From Nephrocerus scutellatus (Eukaryota > Arthropoda > Insecta > Diptera > Pipunculidae), in assembly GCA_947095585.1 (NCBI GenBank), contig OX352765.1:23962254-24026253 (forward strand): a DNA stretch of 64,000 bases, read 5' to 3'. A program made the position numbers and the translations under genes. The notes under the pieces were generated by a model. It worked only from the letters and a program-made list of their open reading frames with translations, was not told the origin of the DNA and did no database searches. Shown piece by piece: positions 32,545 through 42,810 of this stretch (positions are counted from its first letter, which is position 1; every line of letters begins with the position of its first letter).

Positions 32545-33783
32545 AAAAACTTGTGCAAGAATGCAAATTGATCGTTTGGGATGACTGTACGATAAAAAGT
32601 AATTGGAGGCATTAGACCCAACAATGCAAGATCTACGAATCAATTGAAATCGGTGTGGTGGTGCGATGATTCTATTGGCAGGTGATTTTCGTCACATATT
32701 GCCAGTGATTCCACGGTCAACGCCAGCCGATGAACTTAATGCATCTTTGAAGTCATCCGTTTTGTGGAAAAACGTCAAGACATTCAAATTAAGTATGAAT
32801 ATGCGTGTACAGTTGCAGAAAGACCAATCTGGAGAGGTATTTTCAAAACAATTGTTAGACATTCGGCACTGGCAAAATCTCCGTTGATATCTTGACTGGC
32901 TGCATTACATTTCCCGTCTATTTTTACCACCTTTGTTCACTGAATCAAAGATCGAACTCATCCGCAATTTTTTCCTAAACATTGCTCAAAATTACAAACA
33001 TAATGTTTGCTTGAGCTAACGTGCTATATTGGCTACATTGATGTCGACGAATTGAATTTAAAGATCCAAAGTGAAATTGCTGGCGAATTGATGACGTATG
33101 CAAATCGGTGGTTCTCATTATTAGCCAAGATGATGTCGATAACTATCCAACCAAATTTTTTATACTTGCTGGAATCGCCCGGATTTGTCACCTCACAATC
33201 TTCAATTGAAAGTCGGATCGGTAATCATAATGTTGCGAAATATCAACCAACCACGTCTTTGTAATGGCAATCTTCTTGCGGTGAAGCAACTTATGAACAA
33301 TGTCATCGAAGCAACAATTATTATTAAATTAAAGTACAAAGGAGAAGACGTTTTGATACCACGCATCCCAATGATTCTGACCGAGATGCCATTGGACTTT
33401 AAACGCTGGCAGTTTCAGGTGGCACTCCACAAGCATCCGTATGCATTTGTCTTGACAGTCGGGTGAGGCATGGGTATGCAATTGAATGTCAGCCATCTCA
33501 AACTGCAATAACCGGCAGCAGGCAGGAAGCATTCCCTTAAGCTGCCTAATGCTCCTACTGGCGCCTGCATAAGTTGCTCCTTATTCAAGTGCAAGGATCG
33601 CACCGGGTAGAAAACTTTCAAGGGAAGTCATTGAGTGTTTGCGGCATTCATCTTAAAAATCCATGCTTCTCGCTTGGTCAATTGTATTTCGCCTGTTCCC
33701 GTGTCGGAAAACCATCAGCTTTGTTTGTTTACGCGCTAGACCATCAAACAAAAAATGTCGTGTATCATAAAGCATTGCAATGA
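32545..33783 (+). pseudogene. Helitron helicase (Pif1-like) C-terminal half, disrupted
   Basis: Plus-strand pieces follow helicase order. LIVWDDCT is a Walker-B-like motif at about 32569. MILLAGDFRHILPVIPRS spans 32666-32720. LNASLKSSVLWKNVKTF, then LSMNMRVQL, run to about 32820. DVDELNLKIQSEIAGELM begins at about 33043. LKVGSVIIMLRNINQPRLCNG lies at 33200-33262. YKGEDVLIPRIPMI is next. The last block, FQGKSLSVCGIHLKN then GQLYFACSRVGKPSALF, ends at a TGA at 33784. The family is the Helitron rolling-circle transposase helicase. Its Walker A and replication-initiator parts are absent upstream, at least three frameshifts occur, and about 150 bases of unrelated sequence replace the motif before FQGKS. 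Confidence 0.93.
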
Positions 33784-34031
33784 ACGAAATAGTGCACTTC
33801 AAGCAAACAATCAAAACAATCAAATGTTTTGTTTCAATTGGTTTGCTATTACATTGCCTTGAGATTCATTGTGAGTTTAATTTAACAGAAGTAAATAAAT
33901 CATTGGGTTAACGTTTTTTTCTCATTTTTACTTTAATAAAACATTTCAAATAGCTTTTCACAAATTCACAAAACGATCACAAACAAATTTATTAAAACTT
34001 GGACAGAACAACAGTCTGTCGGGTCAGCTAG
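33784..34031 (+). mobile_element. Helitron 3' terminus with hairpin and CTAG
   Basis: The 3' untranslated part of the helicase element ends in GACAG-9 nt-CTGTC (34002-34020), a small hairpin, then GGGTCAG and CTAG at 34028-34031, followed by T at 34032. A subterminal hairpin, a terminal CTRR and a flanking T are the known signature of Helitron 3' ends. The stem is short (5 bp). A relic of the same end lies at 3271-3339 on the minus strand. The 5' end of the element (A|TC) was not found. Confidence 0.8.
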
Positions 34032-34379
34032 TAGTATATATAATAAATAAATAATTTATACTTTAAGTATGAGTATTGATGACTCTGGTATTCGCAAGCA
34101 GCGATCGTGATCTCAAAAACTAAATTTCTTGAGATCGTGTGAATCACTAATTTCTAAAAGACAAAAACAAACCAATTCAAGCAATCAATTTAGCACTGAT
34201 GCTCAAGAACCTGTAGCACTTTCTTCTTCAGCTCAAAAAATACTAAAACTACTAAACTCTTCCACCATTAACAATATTTGGTAAGAATGTAAATTAAATC
34301 TACACAATGGCTCAGGTAATGGTAACTAACAAAGATCATATTCGTATTTAACTAACTCAATTCGGTACTCAGGACTTCA
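34032..34379. other. No gene recognised
   Basis: This is AT-rich sequence between a Helitron end and a LINE ORF1 relic. It may include the poorly conserved N-terminal part of that ORF1. Confidence 0.35.
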
Positions 34380-34865
34380 CGTGAGCATAATATCTATTAA
34401 AGCAGTTGCTGAGGAACTGAGAGAAATTGATAAAGCTCCGCTGGAAATAAAAATAATGAACATCAAGGGATATGTCAACCAGCATTTATTCTCTACTGAA
34501 ACATTACAGATAATATGACTTTAGAAAAATTGCGGGAAATTCGGCAAATTGGTTACCTAGCAGTCACATTTCATTTGTACTCTAAAAATCATATTGGATA
34601 CATACAGTGTTCAAACTGTTTATGATGTGGTCAAGTTTTTTGCAGACCACCAAGGTGCATAAAATGTACAAGAGGATATAAATCGCTACTATGCTCCGAA
34701 AATATCAACAAAACTGATCCGAAATCCAAAATTCCTCACACCGCAAATTACTCTGATTGTCCTAAGCGATTAGAGTACGAAAAAACAAAAACCTCCATAA
34801 TTCAGACAAATTCAGTCAGAGCTCGAAGACCAAATGTCAGCATGAATTCAAGGAGTTTTCCTATT
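34380..34865 (+). pseudogene. LINE ORF1 (gag-like, zinc-knuckle) relic
   Basis: The plus strand reads HVSIISIKAVAEELREID, IKIMNIKGYVNQHLFS, then after a frame change CSNCL-CGQVFCRPPRCIKC and IPHTANYSDCPKRLEY. The tail is the zinc-knuckle region of jockey/I-type ORF1 (CxxCqxfGHxxxxCxxxxRCVKC, then HPANYxGCP). The central histidine/cysteine spacing is broken by a stop, so it is non-functional. It is followed about 220 bases later by ORF2 sequence in the same orientation, consistent with one element. Confidence 0.7.
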
Positions 34866-35079
34866 TAAACTCCGCTCATTCTCGATCAACTTTCCCATCG
34901 CCTGGGCATGAACTACCACCTCCATCACGGTTATGGAGTGATGTCACTCGAGACCAATCTAAAGTTAATTTACTCAATATATCGCAATTAATGCATGCAT
35001 TCCATTTTATAGTATTTTTAGTACCACACATGTTTTTGTGTTCTACCCCACTAGTCACACCTTCTACCCTTCGGATATT
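34866..35079. other. Probable LINE interior, no motif
   Basis: This sequence lies between LINE ORF1 and ORF2 remnants in the same orientation. It contains no recognisable motif. Confidence 0.3.
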
Positions 35080-35984
35080 AGAAAAAATAATCTATCTACA
35101 ATCGATCTATGTTTAACTAATGGCTATGATTCAATCAGCGAACTTGTAACAGAACAACTGGGATCTGGCTATAATGCTGTAGTTTTTTAAATTAACCTCA
35201 TCGATCATTATAAAATAAACGACATTAATACAAGACCATGCTTTCCATGATGACATTTGGATCTTTATCGACATTATATTAATGAAAACTTAAAGAATAG
35301 ATCATTTAACTTTGAAAATGTAGTTAATGTTACTTGTTGGTCAGTGATTTAAGCCAACTTATAATAAAGGGACTATATGCGGTACCTAAAAACATTCCAA
35401 AGCATTATTCTCTGAACCCTACCTGCGAAAGTAGTATGAACAACTAAAATAAGGGCTATTATCGAACGTCGGTACCAAAGTTGCTAAGACCTTCGTTTAA
35501 AAGAAGCATTGAAAGCGGACGTGAATTCTCTACAAAGCAAAGAAATATCTTATGATATCCAAAAAATTATAAGTTAAAAAATATTTCAATGGAAAATGGA
35601 AAACAGCCCCAAGAAAATGTCTCAAAAGGCGTTCTCTTACAATACCTGCTCACAAAATCGATGACTCTATTTCAACGACTTCACAAGAAAAGTCTAAAAC
35701 ATTTGACTCCCAATTCGAAAGAAACATCATTCAACAATCCTTTAGCCAGTGACAACCCAGCTTTCACTATGGAAGTTTTATCTTCTGCGTCCATAGTGAA
35801 AGCTGTTTAAATATTCTTAAAAAATCCGCTACTACTTATGCCAGATCCTGTACTCCCGACAACGGAAAAATCATCAACAATAAAATCATTAAAAAACCCC
35901 AAAAGCTCCAGGATCAGATGGAAAAAATAATATTCTGAATAAAAATTTACCGCGTTTGAGAATCTTAATAATTGCACCAAATCA
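35080..35984 (+). pseudogene. LINE ORF2 relic: endonuclease end and pre-RT linker
   Basis: The plus strand reads RKNNLSTIDLCLTN, where the D/T of the STIDL motif is typical of the end of the LINE endonuclease. It continues ELVTEQLGSGYNAVVF in place of LxSDHNPVxF. After about 400 bases of linker it reads IKSLKNPKAPGSDGKNNIL, the conserved RT motif 0 segment (KNxKAPGxDGIxN). The element is cut at 35985 by SINE sequence. It is likely the continuation of the ORF1 relic at 34380-34865. Confidence 0.8.
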
Positions 35985-36137
35985 TTGAGAAAGCTTCTCA
36001 ATTCGCCGTTTGGATCCGGCATTAAATTGTAGGTCCCCTCCAGTTGTGTGCAAAAATATACATGCTCAACACAAATGGTTGCGAGAAGCCAGGCCTTGGA
36101 CCGCAATGGTCTGTCGCGCCGAATATAATATAATAAG
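35985..36137 (+). mobile_element. SINE, 5'-truncated copy
   Basis: The sequence runs CTTCTCAATTCGCCGTT, GGATCCGGCATTAAATTGTAGG, CACAAATGGTTGCGAGAAGCC, GGACCGCAATGGTCTGTCGCGCCGAATAT. It is a close match to the 3' half of the SINE at 40317-40612. The tRNA-like head is missing and the left end abuts a LINE. No clear target-site duplication is visible. Confidence 0.88.
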
Positions 36138-36189
36138 AGAATCCAATCGCCAATCTCTAAGGCATCTTAGAGCGATGAGAACAGCACTT

Positions 36190-37515
36190 TCATGAGTTGC
36201 TAAATGGCCAGCTGGAATTGAAGACCTACAACCACACTATGCTGCGATCTTCTTAAAAATAATAAGGCCTTGGGATTGGATGATATCCCAGTAAAGCTGA
36301 TTCAATCAGGAGGTCGTGCACTTCACCAGTTAATTCATAAACAAACGATGCCAGAATTCTGGAGAAGTGACATCCTGTGACCCAGTGGGTAACCCCATAT
36401 GCTAAAATCATTACTGGTCAATACTAGTGTGGCTTCATCACAGACAACAACTAATAAGATCAACAACCTTGGGTAGCCGATGGGAAGATGTCTAGAGTTT
36501 CAAAACTCAGTACACCATTTCTTTATAAACTTCAAAGTTGAAAGCCGCCTTTGATAGGATAGGTTGAAGAGGACAAAGACTAGTCCATCCCCTTATTGGA
36601 ACCCTTATAGAAACTTAAAATGGTTCAAGAGTAATACCTATGTCGTGTCAGTTTTTTACGATGCCAAATACTCTCATGACATTTTAAAGTTGTTGGCTTT
36701 GGAGAAAGTGATCCGAGCGGCGAGAAAGGCACTTCTCTATTACTCTATCCAGATATTGACTCACGCAGACAATATTGTTAAATTGATAAAAACCCAAGTA
36801 CTGCATAAGAAGCTTTCATCCAGATCGAGCTGGCAGCAAAAAAAAATTGGGGCTGCACATAAATGAGAGCAAAACATAATACATGGTTGTCAGCGATCCG
36901 AAGATCCTACTTTAGTTTTTTAGTTAAGATTTAGTATTATTATTAATATTAAAAAGGTTAATCCTTTAATTATCTCGGATAAATTGTAGCAGTCGAAAAT
37001 AGCATGGAAGCAGAAATACACTCACGGTGGCTTAAAGCCTACCTTACTCTGCCTTTTTTAATTCAGGAATTTAGCTATAAAATCCAAACTGCTGGTGTAT
37101 AAGACAATGGTCATACCAGTAATTGGATCTGTGAATTGGTGCTTAGCAAAAAGCCCTCTTAACTCATAGCCGCGTTCAAAAAGAAAGCCTCACGGAGAAT
37201 TGTTGGCACCGTTTATGATAAAAGATGGTTCCAGAGACTCTACAAAGTATAACCGTGATCTTGACATCATTAAGAAAATCAGGCTTAGATAATCCAGTGG
37301 CTTGCATTAGTGTAGAGGATCTGACTTGAAAAGTCAAATGCGTTATGATTTATTGAACATGACAGCGACGCATGCCGCAAGCCTACGCTGGAACTATGGC
37401 ATAGACCAGGACGGCCATAATGTAGGGTTGTGCAACTGTATGACAACGTCTCGAATAGATCGATTTTTTGCGGAAAGCAAAGACTGAACCCAGTTTGTAG
37501 AGCCAAAGAGAACAC
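36190..37515 (+). pseudogene. LINE ORF2 relic: RT to 3' end (CFDP2/RTE-like)
   Basis: Plus-strand order: LLKNNKALGLDDIPVKLIQ and HQLIHKQTMPEFWRSDIL at about 36240-36380; a CGFITDNN-like block; VHHFFINFK plus AAFDR (RT motif A) at about 36510-36560; LALEKVIRAARKALLY and SIQILTHADNIVKLI (YADD box, second aspartate changed to N) at about 36690-36790; TMVIPVIG, AAFKKKASRRIVGT, RWFQRLYK and RDLDIIKKIRLR at about 37080-37290. The 3'-UTR-like TTTTTTGCGGAAAGCAAAG, TTTGTAGAGCCAAA lies at 37460-37515. It is the same family as the copies at 1537, 10510 and 63395. Confidence 0.88.
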
Positions 37516-39557
37516 TCTGACTTTTAAACCATATGACTATGACTTTCGGACCAAACAATTTATTGCAGTTTGTGAATTTTTGCACCCAGAAGAGGTCATC
37601 AAAGAATAATGTGCATCAATATGCAGTTTGCGACCGGAAACAAGCTCAATATCCATAACAGAAGACAAAGTCACACAGCAAACGAACGTACATTGATAGC
37701 CCAGCACTGACTAAGTTGTGGGTATACTGGTGCTTAGTGGGTACTCTATCATCGGCGCTGAATGGCTAATAACAATAAATTTGCTGAAAGGCAAAACGAT
37801 TGTCATAAAATTAAAAGACCGAGAGAGGAAAGAACAGTCGTGACGCGGCCATCTGAAGCTGTGACTGACTTTGAACTTGCCGCGCATCGCAGTACTTTGG
37901 AGGGCGAATACTGTGAATTCGATTTCATTTCAAACGAAAGCAGATTACAGTTGGAAAGCACATTCTCGTATTTATTTTATTAATTTTGAAGCCGGTCATT
38001 TGAATAAGCCGCATTTTCGCAAATTGAAAACAATTGGCTGCTCACAATTTCCCAGCAAATTCCCTCCATCACCATCAATGTACAATAAATTAACATTGAA
38101 CGACCGCAAACGACGGCACTGGTCGCAGATTACCGATTTACTGTTACTCTAACTGTAACTTAATTTGAATTTATTTTCGAGCTTTTTACTTGTATTGTTA
38201 TAAGCAGACAGCAACCGAAGTCCTTGTTGTCCACAAATCCTCCTTCGATGGCCGAAAGAAAGCAGCTCAATAATTGAGCTGTGATATCAAAGAAGGGGGT
38301 TTGGGTTGGGCGCGAAATTAATTCAAAGTAATTTCATCTAAATCCCTGCCAAGTCGCCTTCTTCCCATATACGAATACATATACAAATATCCTTAATTTA
38401 ATATGCGAGTATACGACCGACTTCTTTGCTGATGGTGGGCAGTCGCAGCGGACCCGCTTCGGATGAAGAATGCAAATCCCTCTTAACAGCCAATCTAACC
38501 GCACTGTTGGATCACATTTACAATAATTTACATTTTTCCAAGCTCAACAAGAAGAAGTTGATCGTTGGCGGTGTAGTTGTTGCTCGATGGCACGACGGCG
38601 ACGACAACCGAGCCAGCCATTATCAGGGGAAGGATAAGCCCACCACTCTTTTGTCTTCACCGCGCCATGCATCCCAACAAATAAACAAACAAACAAACAG
38701 CCGCCCGCAAGAAAATCCCTTTCGGCACCGCTAACTCCAAAGCCACTAACGCAAATGAAATATTCATTAACGCGGAATCACTCTTTAAGGGCGCTGCGCA
38801 ATGATATTCCACTCCACATCCCTCCCCTGATACAGTGATTGTGGGTTACTAATAAGATGAGGCAACGCAGCTTACCCCCAATGGTGCGAGTACTTCATTC
38901 CGACGCACAAACAATCCATCCACCAGCATCCACTGATGAACCACTGGGGAGGAACACTTAAGGATACACCCGAACCTGACACTTGCGAATATAGCGCGAT
39001 GGATGCACGCGGATATGTACCTACGAACAAAGGCTAAAAATGCGACTTTCGCGAATAAAATAAAGGAAGTCGTTGTCCACTGGTGGTTCCTTTGGCTAAA
39101 TCCACTCCATTTCTTCTTCGGTATTTTTATTTTTCATTTTAATCCGTGGAATCCATTTCGCTCGTCACTTTTAAGTTGAATACTTTTTTCACAATGGATT
39201 CACGCGCCAAAGGAACTTCAGTACTTCCGGTCGACTTGAGTTAATTTTTTTTTTCATCTAATAGATTACTTGTGGAAATCTTTTTAGGTTCTGCAGAATA
39301 TTAAGCGGAGCGTTTAGCACGCTAAAGACACTGTGTCAACGAATATAAGCATACTAGTGGTATGTGGAACACTCTTGTACAAAAGTCAGTGACCAGTTTT
39401 AGCATTGTATTGAAAAAACTTTTATTTATTTGTGGTAGGAGTAATGTAGTAGTGGCGTTTGCTTATAATCTAGTCAAGCTGAAGTTTTAAAAACAGCAGC
39501 AGCAATAGCGGCTACCAAAGTATTGTTTACAAAAAAGAGACAGTCTTTAGGTGGATT
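37516..39557. other. No gene recognised
   Basis: Mixed-composition single-copy-looking DNA. The plus-strand frames at 37762-37983 and 38426-38734 (102 codons) have no motif I recognise. A run of CAAA units lies at about 38688-38705. No splice-supported exon is evident. Confidence 0.4.
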
Positions 39558-39970
39558 AGCGTCATCATCACCATATTTGGTTCTGCAAGCGGAGGCATGT
39601 CCTATCGAAGAAAAGAAAAATAAATTCTTAATAAAATTGTGAAAAACAATCCTGGAGTAGTAGTGAATAATTGTTTTCTATTAAACTATGATGAGCTCAA
39701 GTTACAGTAACATTTGATGCCAATAAAATAGGAGTAATAAGTCGATGTCATTCATATGTTCATATTCATATGTGATGGGTCTACACCCATCCTTTCAGCT
39801 TAGAATCCTACCGCATAAGATTTTCTGAGCATGAACTACCGCGCTTAATTTTCACCACGATGTTGAAATCCATCTCGGTAACGCTCGTAGATCCCAGCAT
39901 AATAGAGTCTCCGGAATCGTCCGTCATATACAATTATCCGTAAGACTTTCTCATTGAATGCGACTTAGGA
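39558..39970 (-). pseudogene. LINE C-terminal and 3' end relic
   Basis: The minus strand from 39970 reads an RRLYYAG-IYERYRDG type segment (usual LYNDEIYERYRDVDIV) and then AVVHAQKIL. The far end at 39558-39600 is the family 3' end (rc of ATCATCATCACCATATTTGGTTCTGCA). The 190 bases between them are unlike other copies, so an insertion or heavy decay separates the two parts. Confidence 0.7.
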
Positions 39971-40154
39971 ATGGGTGTGACACATGATACGACCGATATC
40001 AGTGTTTTTGTTATTGCGAGCCCGAAGAAAGAAACTAATAATCAGAGGAGGAGGAAGTTTGTCAGTTTGTTAGCATTTTTAATATTCCTCGTATCATGCA
40101 TGGAAAAATGAAAAAAAAAAAACAAAAAATTAAACCAAAAAAATTAAATTAAAA

Positions 40155-40880
40155 TCCTTTTAAGCTAATTCAGTCTGAATTACATCCAATCCATATGGCG
40201 AGCTGAGAAGCTCCGCTTTGATAGTATCTTACGTGTACCTACGAGGCCTTAGGGCGAAGCTAATAATCAGAGCAAAGAAATTTGTTCAGTCCGTTTATGT
40301 TTGTCTATTTGTCTGTGGGCACCGCGGCTCAGTGGAAGTGCACATGGCTGCTGAGCAGGAGGTTCAGGTTCGAATCCCAGCAACACCCAAAAGTATTTTT
40401 CACGGTGTCCCACCTCTCGCGAATGGGTGACAAACGCTCCGAGAGTAATACCTTGTTACGGAAAACTTCTCAATTCGCCGTTCGGATCCGGCCTTAAATT
40501 GTAGGTCCCTTCCACTTGTGTCCAAAAATTAACATGTGCAGCACAAATGGTCGCGAGAAGTTAGGCCTTGGACCGCAATGGTCTGTCGCGCCGAATATTA
40601 TTATTATATTATTATTTGTCTGTTTGTCAGTTTGTCTACTCGTATATCTCGACTTCTACCAGTCAGAATTTGATCGGATTTTTTGTTTTTGTTTTAAAAT
40701 AATTGTTTACCGCTTGGCTTGCGATGGCGTAATTTTAAGATTTTCTAGTGGTAGTTTTAAGAAGAAAAGTATAAAAAAGAGTTTTTTCGTGAAACTAGAA
40801 TACTTTTAAGCTGATTCAGTATTAAGACTGAATAACAAATATCCATATGGCGAGATGAAAAGGTCCGCTTTACTATCTTA
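40155..40880 (+). repeat. Direct repeat pair of about 79 bp flanking a SINE
   Basis: The segments 40155-40233 and 40802-40880 share CTTTTAAGCTGATTCAGT, ATCCATATGGCGAG and CTCCGCTTT...TATCTTA at roughly 80% identity in the same orientation, 647 bases apart. The SINE at 40317-40612 sits between them, and the DNA on each side of it (TTTGTCTATTTGTCTGT and TTTGTCAGTTTGTCTACTCG) appears to be part of the same host repeat. The identity of the host repeat is unknown. Confidence 0.6.
40306..40623 (+). mobile_element. tRNA-derived SINE, full length, with target-site duplication
   Basis: A perfect 11-bp duplication TATTTGTCTGT (40306-40316 and 40613-40623) brackets a 296-bp element (40317-40612). The head is tRNA-like: box A CGGCTCAGTGG at 40325-40335 and box B GGTTCGAATCC at 40367-40377, spaced as in a pol III promoter. 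The body carries AAAAGTATTTTTCACGGTG, CCACCTCTCGCGAATGGGTG and CTGTCGCGCCGAATATTATT, and the tail is ATT-rich. It is the type copy of the family in this window. SINEs depend on a partner LINE's reverse transcriptase; which one is not shown. Confidence 0.95.
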
Positions 40881-40904
40881 ATAAATATATAAAATTGCCA
40901 TGGT

Positions 40905-41205
40905 AACAATGTATTATGCCACATGCAACATGCTACGTGCGACACGTAATGTGTAACATGCAGTATGCTACATTTAACTTGCAATATGCATAACCTCTCA
41001 TGGAACATTCTACATGCAGAAACCAACATGAAACATACAACATGTAATATGCTAGATGCGACATGCAGCTTTAAACATGCAACATAGAACATGCAACATG
41101 CAATATGCAACACCTAACTATCAATGTGCAATATGCAAGTGATATATGCTGCATGCAACATACAACATACAACAAGCCCGACGCAACATTCAATACACAA
41201 TATGC
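40905..41205 (+). repeat. TGCAACATG minisatellite, second array
   Basis: Imperfect units (ACATGCA, ACATGCT, CAACATG, AATATGC) run for about 300 bases, the same class as the array at 8620-8816. The minus-strand frame at 40757-41113 is a translation artefact of the array. A family-C head starts about 70 bases further on. Confidence 0.9.
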
Positions 41206-41273
41206 ACCGATCTCACAAAAGACCGTTACGGACACAAAAAAATACTTTTATTCTTTCAAACTGATACTATTTG

Positions 41274-41622
41274 ACTAGCTGAAATACCCAGCGTTGCCCG
41301 GGTGCACAAACCACATTTCCCCCCAGCAAACTGATCACCAAAACCCTGAATGACCCACTCAAAGACCCAACTTAAGATACCCTTAACCCCCATCCCAAAA
41401 CATATATCAGCTCTATCTATCAAATGCACGGTCTTCGAGTCAATCTCATACAAATAATACCTTGCCACCCACAACATCACCCCCTCAACACCATCACCAC
41501 ACTAACCCCCTACAAGCATCTACTCCAACCTTACCTCCCACATTCCAAAGTTTCAGTTATATCAAATGTACGGGTTTCGAATAAATCTCGAACAGACACA
41601 CAGTCAAATTTCAATTTTTAAA
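41274..41622 (-). mobile_element. Family C repeat with Helitron-like CTAG end
   Basis: Written on the plus strand it opens with ACTAGCTGAAATACCCAGCG and TTGCCCGGGTG and closes in CAATTTTTAAATT. Read on the minus strand it ends in ACCCGGGCAACGCTGGGT (capable of a short hairpin), ATTTCAG and CTAG, then T. That is the layout of a Helitron 3' end, as at 34002-34032. The interior is C-rich with no coding capacity. Relatives lie at 2331-2850. This fits a non-autonomous Helitron, but the 5' TC end is not established. Confidence 0.6.
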
Positions 41623-42062
41623 TTCTGTATATTAGCTTCGCGTGTCCGTGGCTGGCTGGCTTGTCAGATATTGTGATCAATTTTTAACCCACTTCCTAAA
41701 GGCCGATTTTATTGAAATTTTGCACACATGTAAATTTCCGACGACAACACTTTCTATTATATTTGGGGCCCTCAGGCCTCAGGACCGAGGTTCGCCCATT
41801 TATTTTTTTAAAAATTAACCCTATTTTCTTCAACTTTTATAAACATTTTTGAGTGAACGGCTTCTGACGCCCGAGGGTAGCCAATTTACGTTTTTTTTTA
41901 AATTAGTCCGATTTTCAAATTTTAAAAACATGTGTATCTCCGACGGGCAAAACTTTTTTTAACAGCTTTGGAGTGATCGTGCCCTGAGGCCGGAGGTTTT
42001 CCCATACAATTTTTTTAAAAAATTTTTTTAGCCGAACCAATTGACGAATCTTTAGACAGCTG
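41623..42062 (+). repeat. Dispersed repeat family B
   Basis: It opens with TTCTGTATATTAGCTTCGCG directly after family C and continues with GGCTGGCTTGTCAGATATTGTG, TTTTTAACCCACTTCC, TTGCACACATGTAAATTTCC, and repeated blocks of the GGGGCCCTCAGGCCTC and CATGTGTATCTCCGACG type. As in the 20275-20760 copy, the central block is repeated. There is no protein. Confidence 0.75.
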
Positions 42063-42519
42063 AATATTAAAAAATTTCAACTTTAATTGGAATGAAGACC
42101 TTACCATTAAACCAAAAGAAAAAGGCGGTCCTGTTTTAGAGGTATAGACGTGAACAACGAGATCTATGCGATTACCACTGCTCAACAATATAAATCAAAT
42201 GCAGAATACAGAGATAAAGTGTCAACAAAATCCAAGTCCAAATTTTCGAGACAACACTAGACAGCGGATTTATACCGCACCTGAGGTTTTCCTGCATCTT
42301 GGTCCATTAGGCTATTTTTGGGGCTCGTGCTTAATTCCCCGATATGTAGAAGCTAAAAAAAACGTCGAAACAACCCACCATCGCACTTTGGAACTTTCCA
42401 AGGATGCCGTATTATTTCTGTTTCTGTAGTATTTCTGTTTTTCTACATCATTAGAATGTGATGTGATTAGATAAGGATCCTACCTTCTTAACTCTTATAA
42501 ATGATAAAACTACTGGATG
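42063..42519. other. No gene recognised
   Basis: The plus-strand frame at 42166-42429 (87 codons) has no motif I know. Nothing else is visible. Confidence 0.35.
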
Positions 42520-42810
42520 ATAACTTGGAGAGATTTTTTGCGGGAGACCACGAAAGTACTTCCCGGTTGTAGAGCCAAATGCGATGCTGAAAAAGGATCC
42601 TCACTTCTTACCTCTTGAAAATGTGCTAACTAAATCGCGATAAAAATATTAAACGATAGAATTTATGGGATATGATAGGGAACCATGTAAGGCCTACGCT
42701 GGGAGGCAAACTGGATGAAATCCGCTTAAAACATCTCGCTATCGATGAAGAGTTAATTGTTTTTGTGGTACAAAAGAACTGGGCTGTAGAACCAAACAAA
42801 TGATGATATG
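42520..42810 (+). mobile_element. Two LINE 3' ends in tandem (CFDP2/RTE-like)
   Basis: The first (about 42528-42585) reads GGAGAGATTTTTTGCGGGAGACC, in pieces TTTTTTGCGGGAGACC and GGTTGTAGAGCCAAAT. The second (about 42650-42805) has AGGCCTACGCTGGGAGGCAAACTGGATG, in pieces AAGGCCTACGCTGGG and CAAACTGGATGAAATC, ending GGGCTGTAGAACCAAACAAATGATGAT. Both match the end of the family seen at 50987-51086 and 63395-63685 in inverse orientation. The ATGATGAT tail is the family's 3' tail. Confidence 0.75.

Noticed and set aside
38426..38734. 102-codon open frame, plus strand
   Set aside because: No motif, no splice support, and the tail is driven by CAAA repeats; not called as a gene.
40317..40400. A functional tRNA gene
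   Set aside because: Box A and box B are present, but the head cannot be closed into an acceptor stem and it continues into a conserved SINE body; the same holds at 58671 and 62584.
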